Program-made: the position numbers and the translations under genes
In this document: positions 1-9,608 of the stretch, in pieces
Layout of the letters: each line of letters begins with the position of its first letter
Numbering within the stretch: the stretch's first letter is position 1
Notes under the pieces: generated by a model
Told to the model about the DNA's origin: nothing
The model's database searches: none
The model's input: only the letters and a program-made list of their open reading frames with translations
Origin: Karstenula rhodostoma CBS 690.94
Lineage: Eukaryota; Ascomycota; Dothideomycetes; Pleosporales; Didymosphaeriaceae
Direction: 5' to 3'
DNA: 64,000 bases
Assembly: GCA_010093485.1 (NCBI GenBank)
Contig: MU001498.1
Coordinates: 1,790,518 to 1,854,517 of the forward strand

Positions 1-3000
1 TTGAGCTCCCACCCATGTCGTAAAAAGTAGAACCAAGATCAACCGATGCACCTTCCGGTAAGTTCAAGACGTGCCGTACTGCAGCCTTCATCATGGATTC
101 CGGTACATCCGAGTTGTCCTGAGACGAGAGTGTCTTTACAAGTGACATTGTGCTTACAATCGCGTTGTAATCAAGTTTGCCGGCTCTTGTACAGGGAAAC
201 TGTTCTACTGCACGAATGTGTTGCGGTATTGCGTACTGGGGAATGTGCTCTCGCAGCTGAAACCGCATTGTGGACACATTGATGTTTTGCGGTTGGACTT
301 GCGCATACAACACCCCATCCATTGCAGTTATTGCGACAGCCGAGCAAGTAGGTATGGCGCGCAAAATTCGAATTTCAAGATCGTCCAGTTCGATTCGAAA
401 GCCTCGGAGCTTGACTTGTCGATCAGAACGTCCCAAAAAGACCAGCTCCCCATCCTCGTTCCAGTATCCTTTATCACCCGTTCGATACATGGTCTCATCC
501 AAGTGTGGGTTCACAGAGTCGGCAACAAACCGCTCTGCTGTTTTCTCTTTGTCTCCCACATATCCAATGGCCACCTGCACTCCAGCCAGATATATCTCTC
601 CCACAACCCCAAGTGGAAGCACCCTTTGGTCTTCACCCAAAATGTAGACTCGTGTAGAAGGGTTAGGAATACCAAGGGTCACAGTCCGGCCCCAGTGGAG
701 TTGCTTGATCGTGGCGCCACAAGTAGCTTCGGTCGGCCCATACATATTGAAAACCACCCTTGTGGCTGACCACTTATCAGCCACTTGCTGTGGTGCCGGT
801 TCGCCAACGAGGTATAGTGTGCTTAGCGCTGGAAAATCACTTGGCTCCATCATTCTCGCAACAGAAGGTGTTAGAATTACTGCATCTACAATGTGGATGT
901 GAGCAAAGGGATTCCGGCGGTCGGGAAGAACGAGGGTAGCTCCATAGCTCAGGGCCGAGAAGATTTCGTGTATGCTGCCATCAAAGCTAGGCGACATAAA
1001 TTGAGCGATTCTCCACCCAGGACGAGCGCGGAGGCGAACCTCAAAGTCCGATTGGAATGCCACGAGCCCTCTATGCCGACACAAAACCCCCTTCGGCTTC
1101 CCGGTAGAACCAGATGTAAAGCAGAGATATGCAGGTGCCCCTGGCTTAGGCGTCCTCTCCTCTGGCTTGGGCCGGCTAAATGTTTCTGTATTATGTAGCA
1201 GTTCATCCACGGAGAAGCACAAGGTGCACAGCGAGGGTTTGGTGACCTTTGCAGCGGCAGTACTTACCAGGAAGACCCTCGCTCCCGCGACGACAAAATT
1301 GGCATCCCGAATTCTGTCCGGCAGCCCTTCGTCGAATGGGCAGTAAACTGCGCCAGCTTTTAGTATCGAATAAATCCCAATGATCCAGTTGATCGACCGA
1401 TCAGCACGACAGACAACAACGTCTCCGGGGGAAACAAACTCTGCTATGCGCTTCGAAACGATGAAAGACTTGACGTCGAGCTCTGCATAGGTTATAGTTT
1501 GGCTGTCTTGTTCCACCGCAATCAGCTCCGGATTCTGCAACGCAACGCGAGTGAACAATGACAACAGGTCATCGCCAGTCGACCCGACCGTTGTGTCTGG
1601 TGATGACCAATTTCCGACTCTGCTTACATAAAGGCGATGTGTTAAGCTAGCTTCGTCGAGGCACGCTTTAATGGTAAGATTGGGTTGCTGAAGGAGGCGA
1701 AGGCATTCGGAGAAAAGGTTCACCATGGGAGTAATCTGAAACTCAGAGTAAACGTCCCGGTGATATTTGACTCGGAAGGTCTTGTCCGGTGAAATCTCAA
1801 GAACTAAAGGAATGTCCGACATAACATATTGCTCTGGTGGCTCCGTTGGCGGTATGATGTTCCGAGTGCATTGCTGGGTGAATGGAACCTCAAGTAGAAC
1901 ATTAAGAGCGGAGGAGAAACTTCGGGCAAATCCATGTTGCGGTGAGGTCCACTGGAGTGAATTATGCCGTAATAAGGAGTTAAAAACGCCCCGGACGAAT
2001 TCTAGAGAGCTCCATCCAAGGTCCATGGCGATGCACAACGGAAGCAGGTTAATCGTTGGCCCTACCACAACCAGTATGATGTCCATGGGAAGAGTTCGCC
2101 CAGAGAGGACCGTACCAAAGCACACATCATTTGAGTTTGTGTATACAGACAGCACGAGTGCCCAAGCAGCATGGTATAAAGCTCCGAGTGTTACGCCTGA
2201 AGTCTGACAGTAGGCTGCCATCTTCCTGAAATCCATGTCATGAAGCCGAAGTGTAACTTCGCCTACTGTATTTCTTTGGGCTTGTGAAGGTAATGCAGCG
2301 GGAAGCATCAGCTTAGAGACCGTCCGAGGATGTTCTTCGCGCCTCTTCTTCCAGAACAAGCTTCCCACATCGTGGAACTGTCGCTGGAGGGTAAGTAGGT
2401 CTTCTGAGTACTGACGGAATGATGGCCCCTGGTCGATGGCTTTTCCTGCTAGAAAATTGTCCAATTTAGAGAGAATCAGTCCACGTGAATAGTCGTCCAC
2501 GAGAGCGTGGTGAACACGCCAGACTACCGTACTCTTTCCTCTTCCGTTTATCCCTGGAATGGTCACTACTCTGAAGCTACTTCCAAAGTATTGACCCTCT
2601 ATTTTCATTCTCTGCAGTTCTATTCCATGGGAAAATTCGTCACGAACAACGATCTCATCCCAGTCGAATGTAGCATTCTCGCCCTCCACTAGGTAGGCAC
2701 CAGAATCAAGGAAGTCAATAGTAGTGCGGAATATGGGTTCACTCGCGAGCACAGCTCTCCATGCTTCCTTCAAAGTCGGAACATTATCCGGAAGATGAGT
2801 CTCGGAGTAGTAAATGATATTGTGGCCAGGATGGAGTTGTGAAGAGCGAACAAGAGACAGCTGCATTTCCGTCATGGGGACACGGTGTGTATCCAGTGCA
2901 GCTGAATCTGGAAGGCCAGTCATCCATCGGTTTTGCGCCTCAACCCGTACTTTGGTTAATTCTCCGTTTTTTCGATAGCCATAGCCAACTGCTCGCAGAG

Positions 3001-3241
3001 GTGGTCCGGGGAGCGTTTGTCGAAATGCCTGATGGACAAGTTCCGCTATCGTCCGTACCGTGAAAACATACTCTAGCGGGATACAAATCCCATAACTTCT
3101 TAAACGGGCCTGAAGTTGAATAGATGACAATGAGTCTCCACCATTTTCGATGAAGCCAGAAGCAATGTCCAGACCAGCCAGGGGCGATCCCACGGCTAGT
3201 TCAGTTTCTCTGAAGATCGTGTGGAGTGCGTGAATATACAT
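1..3241 (-). CDS. ETP-type nonribosomal peptide synthetase, N-terminal part (T-C-A-T...), runs off the left edge
   Basis: This is one unbroken frame of 1,080 codons from an ATG at 3241-3239 to the window edge. Domain order is a thiolation domain (residues 1-75; ENGGDSLSS, attachment Ser37), a condensation domain (about 115-560; HHALVDD at 244-250), an adenylation domain (about 590-1010; FTSGSTGKPKG from 708, NMYGPTEAT around 834, then YRTGDKG and GRSDRQVKLRGFRIEL, with the late Lys in RAGKLDY), and the start of a second thiolation domain (MGGSS) cut by the edge. In ETP pathways such an enzyme condenses two amino acids into a diketopiperazine. ETP synthetases usually begin with an adenylation domain. 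Here an in-frame TAG lies upstream at 3292-3290 and only 440 bp separate this start from the next gene, so a first A domain does not fit. The ATG has A at -3. The divergent GliK-type neighbour supports an ETP role. The substrate cannot be read safely by eye. Confidence 0.92.
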   Translation of the reverse strand, partial: MYIHALHTIFRETELAVGSPLAGLDIASGFIENGGDSLSSIQLQARLRSYGICIPLEYVFTVRTIAELVHQAFRQTLPGPPLRAVGYGYRKNGELTKVRVEAQNRWMTGLPDSAALDTHRVPMTEMQLSLVRSSQLHPGHNIIYYSETHLPDNVPTLKEAWRAVLASEPIFRTTIDFLDSGAYLVEGENATFDWDEIVVRDEFSHGIELQRMKIEGQYFGSSFRVVTIPGINGRGKSTVVWRVHHALVDDYSRGLILSKLDNFLAGKAIDQGPSFRQYSEDLLTLQRQFHDVGSLFWKKRREEHPRTVSKLMLPAALPSQAQRNTVGEVTLRLHDMDFRKMAAYCQTSGVTLGALYHAAWALVLSVYTNSNDVCFGTVLSGRTLPMDIILVVVGPTINLLPLCIAMDLGWSSLEFVRGVFNSLLRHNSLQWTSPQHGFARSFSSALNVLLEVPFTQQCTRNIIPPTEPPEQYVMSDIPLVLEISPDKTFRVKYHRDVYSEFQITPMVNLFSECLRLLQQPNLTIKACLDEASLTHRLYVSRVGNWSSPDTTVGSTGDDLLSLFTRVALQNPELIAVEQDSQTITYAELDVKSFIVSKRIAEFVSPGDVVVCRADRSINWIIGIYSILKAGAVYCPFDEGLPDRIRDANFVVAGARVFLVSTAAAKVTKPSLCTLCFSVDELLHNTETFSRPKPEERTPKPGAPAYLCFTSGSTGKPKGVLCRHRGLVAFQSDFEVRLRARPGWRIAQFMSPSFDGSIHEIFSALSYGATLVLPDRRNPFAHIHIVDAVILTPSVARMMEPSDFPALSTLYLVGEPAPQQVADKWSATRVVFNMYGPTEATCGATIKQLHWGRTVTLGIPNPSTRVYILGEDQRVLPLGVVGEIYLAGVQVAIGYVGDKEKTAERFVADSVNPHLDETMYRTGDKGYWNEDGELVFLGRSDRQVKLRGFRIELDDLEIRILRAIPTCSAVAITAMDGVLYAQVQPQNINVSTMRFQLREHIPQYAIPQHIRAVEQFPCTRAGKLDYNAIVSTMSLVKTLSSQDNSDVPESMMKAAVRHVLNLPEGASVDLGSTFYDMGGSS

Positions 3242-3681
3242 GATGACGGAAGAGTTGTTGGTAGCTTGTGAGCTGCACAAACATGAAAGCTACACAAAAG
3301 AACAAAAGTTGAATCAGGTGTTCTACGATAGCCTCATTTCAGGCACTCCGGGGCCCGATGATGTGATGCATGCTACAGCAGGGATAAAGCCTACCCCTGT
3401 CATCCGCCGGAAAGAGGACAACTGGACATCAAATGCGGCCAATAAAATTTAATAACCTAGGCTATTCAACGGCAAGCTAAATCAGTAATAACCCAAGTAA
3501 TGTAGATGAAGCACCGAGCGGATTGGCATCTGAAGCAGCTACCTGGTGGTGGACATTAGACACAGACACCTTTGATTGCACCTATAATTGTATTTATTTC
3601 TCGGTAAGTGCCAGAAGGGGGTAAGATGAACATACTATCGAACATAGCCTAAAAAATACTGGTAGATCCGTCTTGATCGCC
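3242..3681. promoter_or_regulatory. Shared promoter of the NRPS and the GliK-type gene
   Basis: This is a 440-bp gap between divergent starts. It holds CCGG-GGC-CCGA at 3348-3358, one base from the TCGG-N3-CCGA consensus described for ETP-cluster regulators of the GliZ/SirZ type. I saw no A-domain remnant or other gene here. Confidence 0.55.
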
Positions 3682-4467
3682 ATGACAGCCGAGCTCAAAG
3701 CCCTTTGGTACTTTGCCTATGGCTCCAACATGAGCGCTGAAAAATTCTCTGATGACCGTGGCATCAAACCTCTCGGTAAACTCCGGACTACCGTTCCTGG
3801 CTGGGTTCTTACTATGAGCATTCCCGGTTTACCCTATCAGGAACCGTCATTCAGCTCCGTCAGGCCGCGAGCCGAAGCGGAAACCGAAGAAATAGACGCC
3901 CCCGACGTTGTTGGACTGGCTTACCTCATCACCAAAGACCAGTATCGCAGGATAGTCGGCTCGGAAGGAGGAGGAATAGCGTATCGTGATATTGAACTCC
4001 AAGCTGAAGTGCTCGACAATCATAAATATCCTGGGAAAATTTTGCCCGTGAGGACCCTTGCCGAGGCCATGTCTCGCTCGCCACCTCCGAGACCTAGTAG
4101 ACGGTACATGGTCAGTATCTTAGTCTCCATGAAATGATTAGATACTTAATGCCACTAGAAACTCCTCTTAGATGGGGTTGAAGAAGCGAAGCTGCCGTCG
4201 GAGTACCAGCAGTATCTCCGTGAAATCCCCACATACCAGCCACCATCTTCCTTCTGGGCTGCGGTGGGCGCCAAAATGTTCATTGCTCTGTTCGGTCCAA
4301 TCATGTTGTTTATGGAAATTATTACACATCAGACTATGAAGGACGACGGCACTGCGCCTCGATGGGTGATCTGGCTTGTCCGGTCTGGTATGATGGTAAT
4401 ATGGTCTGTTCATGACTACCTGTTCGCACCTGTTTTTGGAAGAGGGGACGGGATGCTCCGAATGTAG
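3682..4467 (+). CDS. gliK: GliK-like gamma-glutamylcyclotransferase
   Basis: The inferred product has 242 residues from two exons (3682-4114, 4172-4467; a 57-bp intron with GTATCT donor and CTTAG acceptor). The N-terminal motif FAYGSNMS is the substrate-binding signature of the gamma-glutamylcyclotransferase fold. In gliotoxin biosynthesis GliK removes gamma-glutamyl groups from the bis-glutathionylated diketopiperazine after the GST step, and the position beside the NRPS and the C-S lyase fits this. The C-terminal exon has two hydrophobic stretches (around MFIALFGPIMLFMEII and WVIWLVRSGMMVIW), so the protein may be membrane-associated. I chose the ATG at 3682 (GCCATGA); an in-frame TTG lies three codons upstream. 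Confidence 0.88.
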
Positions 4468-4549
4468 CAGTAATATCAGATGCGTTGATGCTAGTCTGCG
4501 CAACCATGATTTTCACATGGTTCAACGATTCATTCGCGTTTGCATCCAT

Positions 4550-5922
4550 CTAGCAAACGGACAAATTCCTATTGCTCGAATCATACACAGATTCCATCCT
4601 CCGTAATGCTTCCGCGAGGTCAGAGGGCTGAACGGCAAACCCAACTCTCATCCAGCCCTTTTCACTCTCCGGGCCATGGTATGCTCTCCCAGGGCTTACC
4701 AAAACACCTGACTCCTTTAACCGATCAACGAATGAGGCTTCGTCTTCCCAGCTCCGTGCGGCCGGGCACATTCTTGCAAAGACGTAAATACCCGCGTTGC
4801 ATGGGATATAGGGAATGTCGTGACTCTTCAGGAAACCAGTCAGGGTAGCATATGCTATGGAGAGCCTGCGGGAGTTTAATGCAAGGAGCGAAAGGAGCTC
4901 TGGAGACTTCAAGAGTGCGGTGGTAAAGACTGTGGAAAGACCAGAGATTTGAGCCATAGAGGCCAAGGCGAGCCCAACCGACATTTCTTGGTTGGATTGG
5001 GAGACCATACAGCCCTGGCTTTGTCAGTCATGATCCCCTCTCTCAAACAACAAACATACCATCCTAAACCCACTCTGCCCGAGGTCCTTACTCAGACTCC
5101 AGACCATGTGAACGCGCGACGTATCAACACCCATTTCCACAAGGTCCAGTGAAAGAACCGATGTAAACGGTATGGGTGTCGGCATTTCCGGATTGGGGAA
5201 TATAGATAAAGCGTATACTTCGTCTGAAATGAAGTGAATCTTGTGCTTTTGACAGAAACGCAGGCAGTTCTCTAGTACAGTCTTTGGATAACAAAGCGCG
5301 AGTGGGTTATGTGGATTTGTGATCATCAGGGCTTTTACTGAGCATGTGGAAGTTTTCAGTGCTTCCTCGAGAGCTGGGATAAGCGCGCTAGTCAAGCCTG
5401 CGTCTAGGGTAGGAACAGACACTAAGACAGGCGTCACGGACACTCTTGCGCGAAGCCCAAAATCGAAGCCATTCCAGTAAGGGCCGGGCAGAAGAATTCC
5501 GTCTCCAGGATCGCATATATTGTAGAGAAGGGAGTCGATGCACCCGGATGCACCAGGGGCAACAGCCAAGTGAGATGGTTCAACCCGTCGATGTGGATGG
5601 AAGTAGCTGTTGAAGAAGCTCGCATACGCTTCAAGGAGATCCGGATCGCCTGAAAATCCGATTGGATACGAGAAGTGCTGTAAAGTCAGCAAGCCAAATG
5701 TAGATGGGTTATTGTGCTTACAATCTCCGAGAGATTCTCCACAATCGACGTTTTGCACAATCCAGTCAGCTCCGGTCGTATAAGCCAGTTTTCTGCGGTG
5801 GAAAGGTCTATATTGGCATTCGCCTTGAGATTCCGTTGTCCCACCGCACCCTTGATCTTGGGCATGATTGCTTCCACATTGGAGTGTCCTCTCTCGGAGA
5901 GATGGCCTGTAAGCGACATCAT
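4550..5922 (-). CDS. gliI: GliI-like PLP-dependent C-S bond lyase (ACC synthase-like aminotransferase fold)
   Basis: Three exons (5922-5722, 5677-5060, 5014-4550) give 427 residues; the introns are 44 and 45 bp with GTAAGC and GTATGT donors. The fold-type I aminotransferase pattern is clear: IDLSTAENWL near the N-terminus, YPIGFSGDP, ITNPHNPL, FISDEVYALSIF, and SLSKDLGQSGFRMG with the PLP-binding Lys near residue 264. In ETP pathways the GliI/SirI protein cleaves the C-S bonds of the cysteinyl intermediate to release the dithiol. The start was taken at the first of two adjacent ATGs (5922, 5919). The gene is divergent from the ABC transporter, 250 bp away, and convergent with the GliK-type gene, with 82 bp between stops. 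Confidence 0.93.
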
Positions 5923-6071
5923 TGCGCAAACGCCTCTGAATACTGCCCCAAACACTAGAAGACGATCTGATCGTAATAGAAAGGTTTTCTTGATGTAACA
6001 ATTGCCAGTGTTCATAGACCGCTAGATGTCTGAAGTAGCCCGCGCATGCAGATCCCGTGTCATGCACATTT

Positions 6072-6082
6072 TCGGGGTCCGG
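6072..6082. promoter_or_regulatory. ETP-type regulator motif TCGG-GGT-CCGG
   Basis: This near-palindrome lies between the divergent starts of the lyase (5922) and the ABC transporter (6173). It is one base from TCGG-N3-CCGA. Binding is inferred from the pattern and from recurrence in other promoters of this cluster. Confidence 0.5.
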
Positions 6083-6172
6083 AGTGGTATGAACTACCAA
6101 AAATGCTCCGCAAGCTCCGCACTGCCACCCGAAAAGTCTCTCATACCGACGCAGAAGATACCGCACAACAAC

Positions 6173-8784
6173 ATGTCTGCTTTTTTGCTCTGTGTTTACC
6201 CCATTGGGCTGTACGCCGTGCGTTTATTCTCACCGTTCATTCGCTTGCAAGAGAATGCACGGCTGCAGCACGAGCACAAACGCTACCGATGCGATTCAAT
6301 GTGGTTATTACAAACGCTCCTCACCCTAAGCTCGGTATGGCTGAAGTAAACCCTTTTGACGCTCATTGACGGTTATCCCTAGTTTACCAGCAGTGCCCTT
6401 ACAATACGCCCGTTTCTATCAGAACTACGTGGGCATGACAACAGCCGCACCCAGGAAGGTTATCTGGTACTCATCATGTGCGCATCTCGTGGGCATTCTG
6501 ACCATTACTACAGGTTTGCTACATTGCCGTCGCATTCTACTTTGCTGCGGGCCTCCTACCCGATCCTCATGGCCCTTTTTTCCCTATGCAAGTACATTGC
6601 AATAGCTGGGTGTACTCCCTCATCCTCGAGATCATGATAATTCTTTTTCCTACCCAAGCTTCAGAACGAGATATTGCCCACTTCGTACTTGGCATCGTAC
6701 GAGCGGTACTTCTGATATGCATGTTTGGGATTTACGTCAGTGCGAACTACAGCAGTTTGTATGGCATGATAGACGAAGAGGAGGTGGAATCTTTAATTTC
6801 GAATGTCAGTTCAACTGCAAAAAGCGGTTGGTACAACTATGTGGTTGGGTTCCGCGTCCTATTCCCGTACTTGTGGTGAGTGGATGTTACACAAGAAGGT
6901 GATTATATGCTTACTACCCGAGGCCATCCGATTCTCGCAAGCAGCAACTCATCCTCATGGTCAGTTTGTTCCTGATGCTTGCTCAACGGGCTGTCAATAT
7001 TCTTGTTCCGTATCAGATCGAAATTCTCATTGCTTCTCTTGGCATTGGAAACACCAGTTTCAAAGAAATAGGCCTCTACATTTTATATCGCGGTCTCCAG
7101 GGACAGCAAGGGATTGTTGGATCCTTGCGCGCAATTATTTGGATTCCAGTCGGTCAAAGTCTATTCAGAAGGCTCACCTGCGCGGCGTTTGACCATGTAC
7201 TTGGCTTGTCGCTCGATTTTCATCTTAGTAAGCGCCTCGGCGAAGTTATGAGTGCTCTCGGAAAGGGCAGCGCTCTGAATACGTTCCTAGATAGCTTTGC
7301 TTTCCAACTCTTCCCAATGGTGTTTGATCTTGCTGTCGCGGCACTTTATTTTTCAATGCGGTTTGACGCATTCTACTCTTTGATCTTAATTGGGATCATG
7401 TGGAGTTACATCTACACAACAATCTACATGGCGCAGTGGCGTGCCAAAGCACGGCGCGGCATGGCCGTGAAAGACCGTGAGATGGACGCACAAAAGTAAG
7501 CATAGCTTATCCCCTGTGTTGTTTTTTCTGAAATTGCCAGGGTCGACACGATGATGTCGTATGAAACAGTACACCATAACAGCGCTGCGGTGGTTGAGAG
7601 TGCCCGGTTCGGCGAACACGTTCAAGACTACCAAAAGGCAGAATTTTCTGTCCTCTGGTCCCTTAATGCGCTGAATATAGTGCAAAACCTGATTCTAACG
7701 CTGGGTCTATCCCTCTTCATTCTCCTCGCTGCACTCGAGATTGAGATTGGCATACACAAGATCCCTATGCTCGTGAGTGTTCTGGCCTACTTTACTCAGC
7801 TCCAAGCGCCGCTCCAATTTTTTGGGAGCTTTTATAATCAAGTACAAAACAACCTTGTTGATTCCGAGAGGATGCTCGACTTGGTACGTGTTTATTCCTC
7901 TTGAATAATGCAATGCTCATGCCAGGATAGTTCAACCTCAAGCCAACCATAGTGGATTCTCCGAACGCTAAAAGTCTCACGGACTGTGTAGGACGCATAT
8001 CCTTTCGCAACGTCTCATTTGCCTTTGATCATCGCCAGCTAGCTGTTTCCAATTTGTCGTTCACAGTCGAGCCGGGAACCTCCACAGCTATAGTTGGGGA
8101 GAGCGGTAGTGGCAAGTCGACGTGTTTGAAGCTTCTATTCCGATTCTATGACGTAAACCAGGGAAGCATTCAGGTTGACGGACGTGACATACGAGATCTG
8201 CAGATCAGAAGCTACCGCAAGCACCTGGCTGTTGTGCCACAAGAGACGATTCTCTTCAACGCGAGCATTATGTATAACCTGCAGTACGCACGGCTTGATG
8301 CCACAAGGGAAGAGATTTATCAAGTCTGTCGAGCAGCTAGTATACACGATAGAATCATGAGCTTTCCGGAAGAATATGAAACCAAAGTGGGGGAGAGAGG
8401 GATGCGGCTCTCAGGTGGAGAGAAACAAAGAGTCAGTGCCTCATCATATGTCGTCCTAAGCGCTAATGAAAGCAGATTGCCATTGCGAGGGCGATCTTAA
8501 AGAATCCCAAAATCGTTCTCATGGACGAGGCAACTGCGTCATTGGATTCGCACACTGAGAAACAGATTCAAGAATCGTTGGAAGTGGTCACGAAGGCAAA
8601 AACGACTATTGTCATTGCACATCGCCTTTCAACAGTCATAAATTGCGACCAGATTATTGTCCTTCACGAGGGGCGAATTGTTGAGCAGGGAACGCACGAG
8701 GCTCTACTAGGGAATCAGGGCAGGTATGCATCAATGTGGGAGAAGCAGACTGAAACACTAGCCCAGAACGATAGCGACCTCTAA
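6173..8784 (+). CDS. HMT1/ABCB6-type ABC half-transporter
   Basis: Seven exons are proposed: 6173-6345, 6383-6458, 6514-6875, 6923-7495, 7541-7883, 7931-8431 and 8476-8784, giving 778 residues. The N-terminus has extra membrane segments, then comes the six-helix ABC membrane domain (exons 4-5), then one nucleotide-binding domain: GESGSGKST (Walker A, about 565), LSGGEKQR (signature), IVLMDEATASLD (Walker B) and IVIAHRLST (H-loop). Half-size proteins of this layout dimerise in vacuolar or plasma membranes and export organic substrates or metal-thiol conjugates. Here the likely job is export or sequestration of the sulfur metabolite. Introns 3-7 are well supported. The first (6346-6382, only 37 bp) and second (GTTATC donor) were chosen to keep the frame and are uncertain. 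The stop is 2 bp from an inverted-repeat element. Confidence 0.85.
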
Positions 8785-8786
8785 TT

Positions 8787-8933
8787 CTACCTTCGGGGGG
8801 CCGGCCGTTATTCAGTCACGTCGTAGCTCAGCTAATTGAATTTTACTCCTTCTGTTAGCCTAGCTCTCTAACTGGCTCTCAGGCCGTTCCCTCGGCACGT
8901 GACTGAAATACGGCCGGCCCCCCCCGAAGGTAG
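8787..8933. mobile_element. MITE-like element with about 36-bp terminal inverted repeats
   Basis: The left arm (8787-8821) and right arm (8897-8933) are nearly perfect reverse complements. Both begin CTACCTTCGGGGGG going inward, share GGCCGGCCG, and end in CAGTCACGT; the right arm has two more G/C pairs. About 75 bp lie between the arms, so the whole is 147 bp and could fold into a long hairpin. No clear target-site duplication is visible. It starts 2 bp after the ABC transporter stop, so it would sit in that mRNA's 3' UTR and could act in 3'-end formation. Confidence 0.7.
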
Positions 8934-9608
8934 GAGGAAATATCATATTGCAGTGCTAAAAGTCACTTGGGAGTTTTCACGGTCTATGGCTGGCCAATTG
9001 TTGTGCTTCCTTCAGTTGCCGACAGTCGGATCCCGACCGGCCACCGGACGGCCCCCGTTGTGCTCTACACGTGACAGGTTCTACGGAAATGTGAAATTTT
9101 TGCAGCTTCAACTCCAAATCAACTGCTCAGGAATAAAGGCAGAAAACCATGTATTCCGGCGAGCATTGTTCAATCACGTGTTATTAAGATGACAGTAGCA
9201 CGGAGGAGAATAACGTGTTCCACATGTAGTAAAGCTGCAGAACACATCACTTGAGGGGATCTTGCTGATTTACACTCAGGATTAGGGTGTCGGTGAAGAA
9301 AGAAGAGACTGCAAAACTCTATAGTCTAAATATTCGTGCGTGCGCTGCTACCTGCCTAATAATTTAATTGCGAGTAGTTACTATTTAAAGACGCGCCGTT
9401 GTAATTGTTACCTAAACTTCAAGCAACGCGCCGCTCCTCTACAGAGCCGGCCCCCTGAGTTACCCAGCCCAACAACCTCCTGATCCTACTGAGTTACACT
9501 TGAGTCATTGTACGGATACGAAGATCTATCGTAAGAGCTGTTTCTTCGTATAGAATTTTTCTTCCTGTCAAGCTCATTTAGGTGCATGTATAGCAAAGCA
9601 TCTGACCT
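8934..9608. other. Intergenic spacer with repeat debris
   Basis: No credible gene was found between the inverted-repeat element and the end of the methyltransferase fusion gene. It contains one copy of a diverged dispersed repeat (9423-9473). The 9360-9420 stretch also looks like repeat debris (GACGCGCCG next to GTAATTGTTAC). Confidence 0.5.
9423..9473 (+). repeat. Diverged dispersed repeat, copy 1
   Basis: This 51-bp stretch starting GCAACGCGCCGCTCCTCTAC matches 15217-15267 in the same orientation with about five mismatches, mostly C/T or A/G transitions. The two copies flank the block holding the fusion methyltransferase, the MFS transporter and the regulator. Confidence 0.7.

Noticed and set aside
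46..3452. Several plus-strand open frames of 60-180 codons
   Set aside because: They lie antisense to the unbroken NRPS frame and show no family features.
8899..9192. Open frame of 97 codons over the right arm of the inverted-repeat element
   Set aside because: It begins inside the repeat arm and its translation is low-complexity without a known motif.
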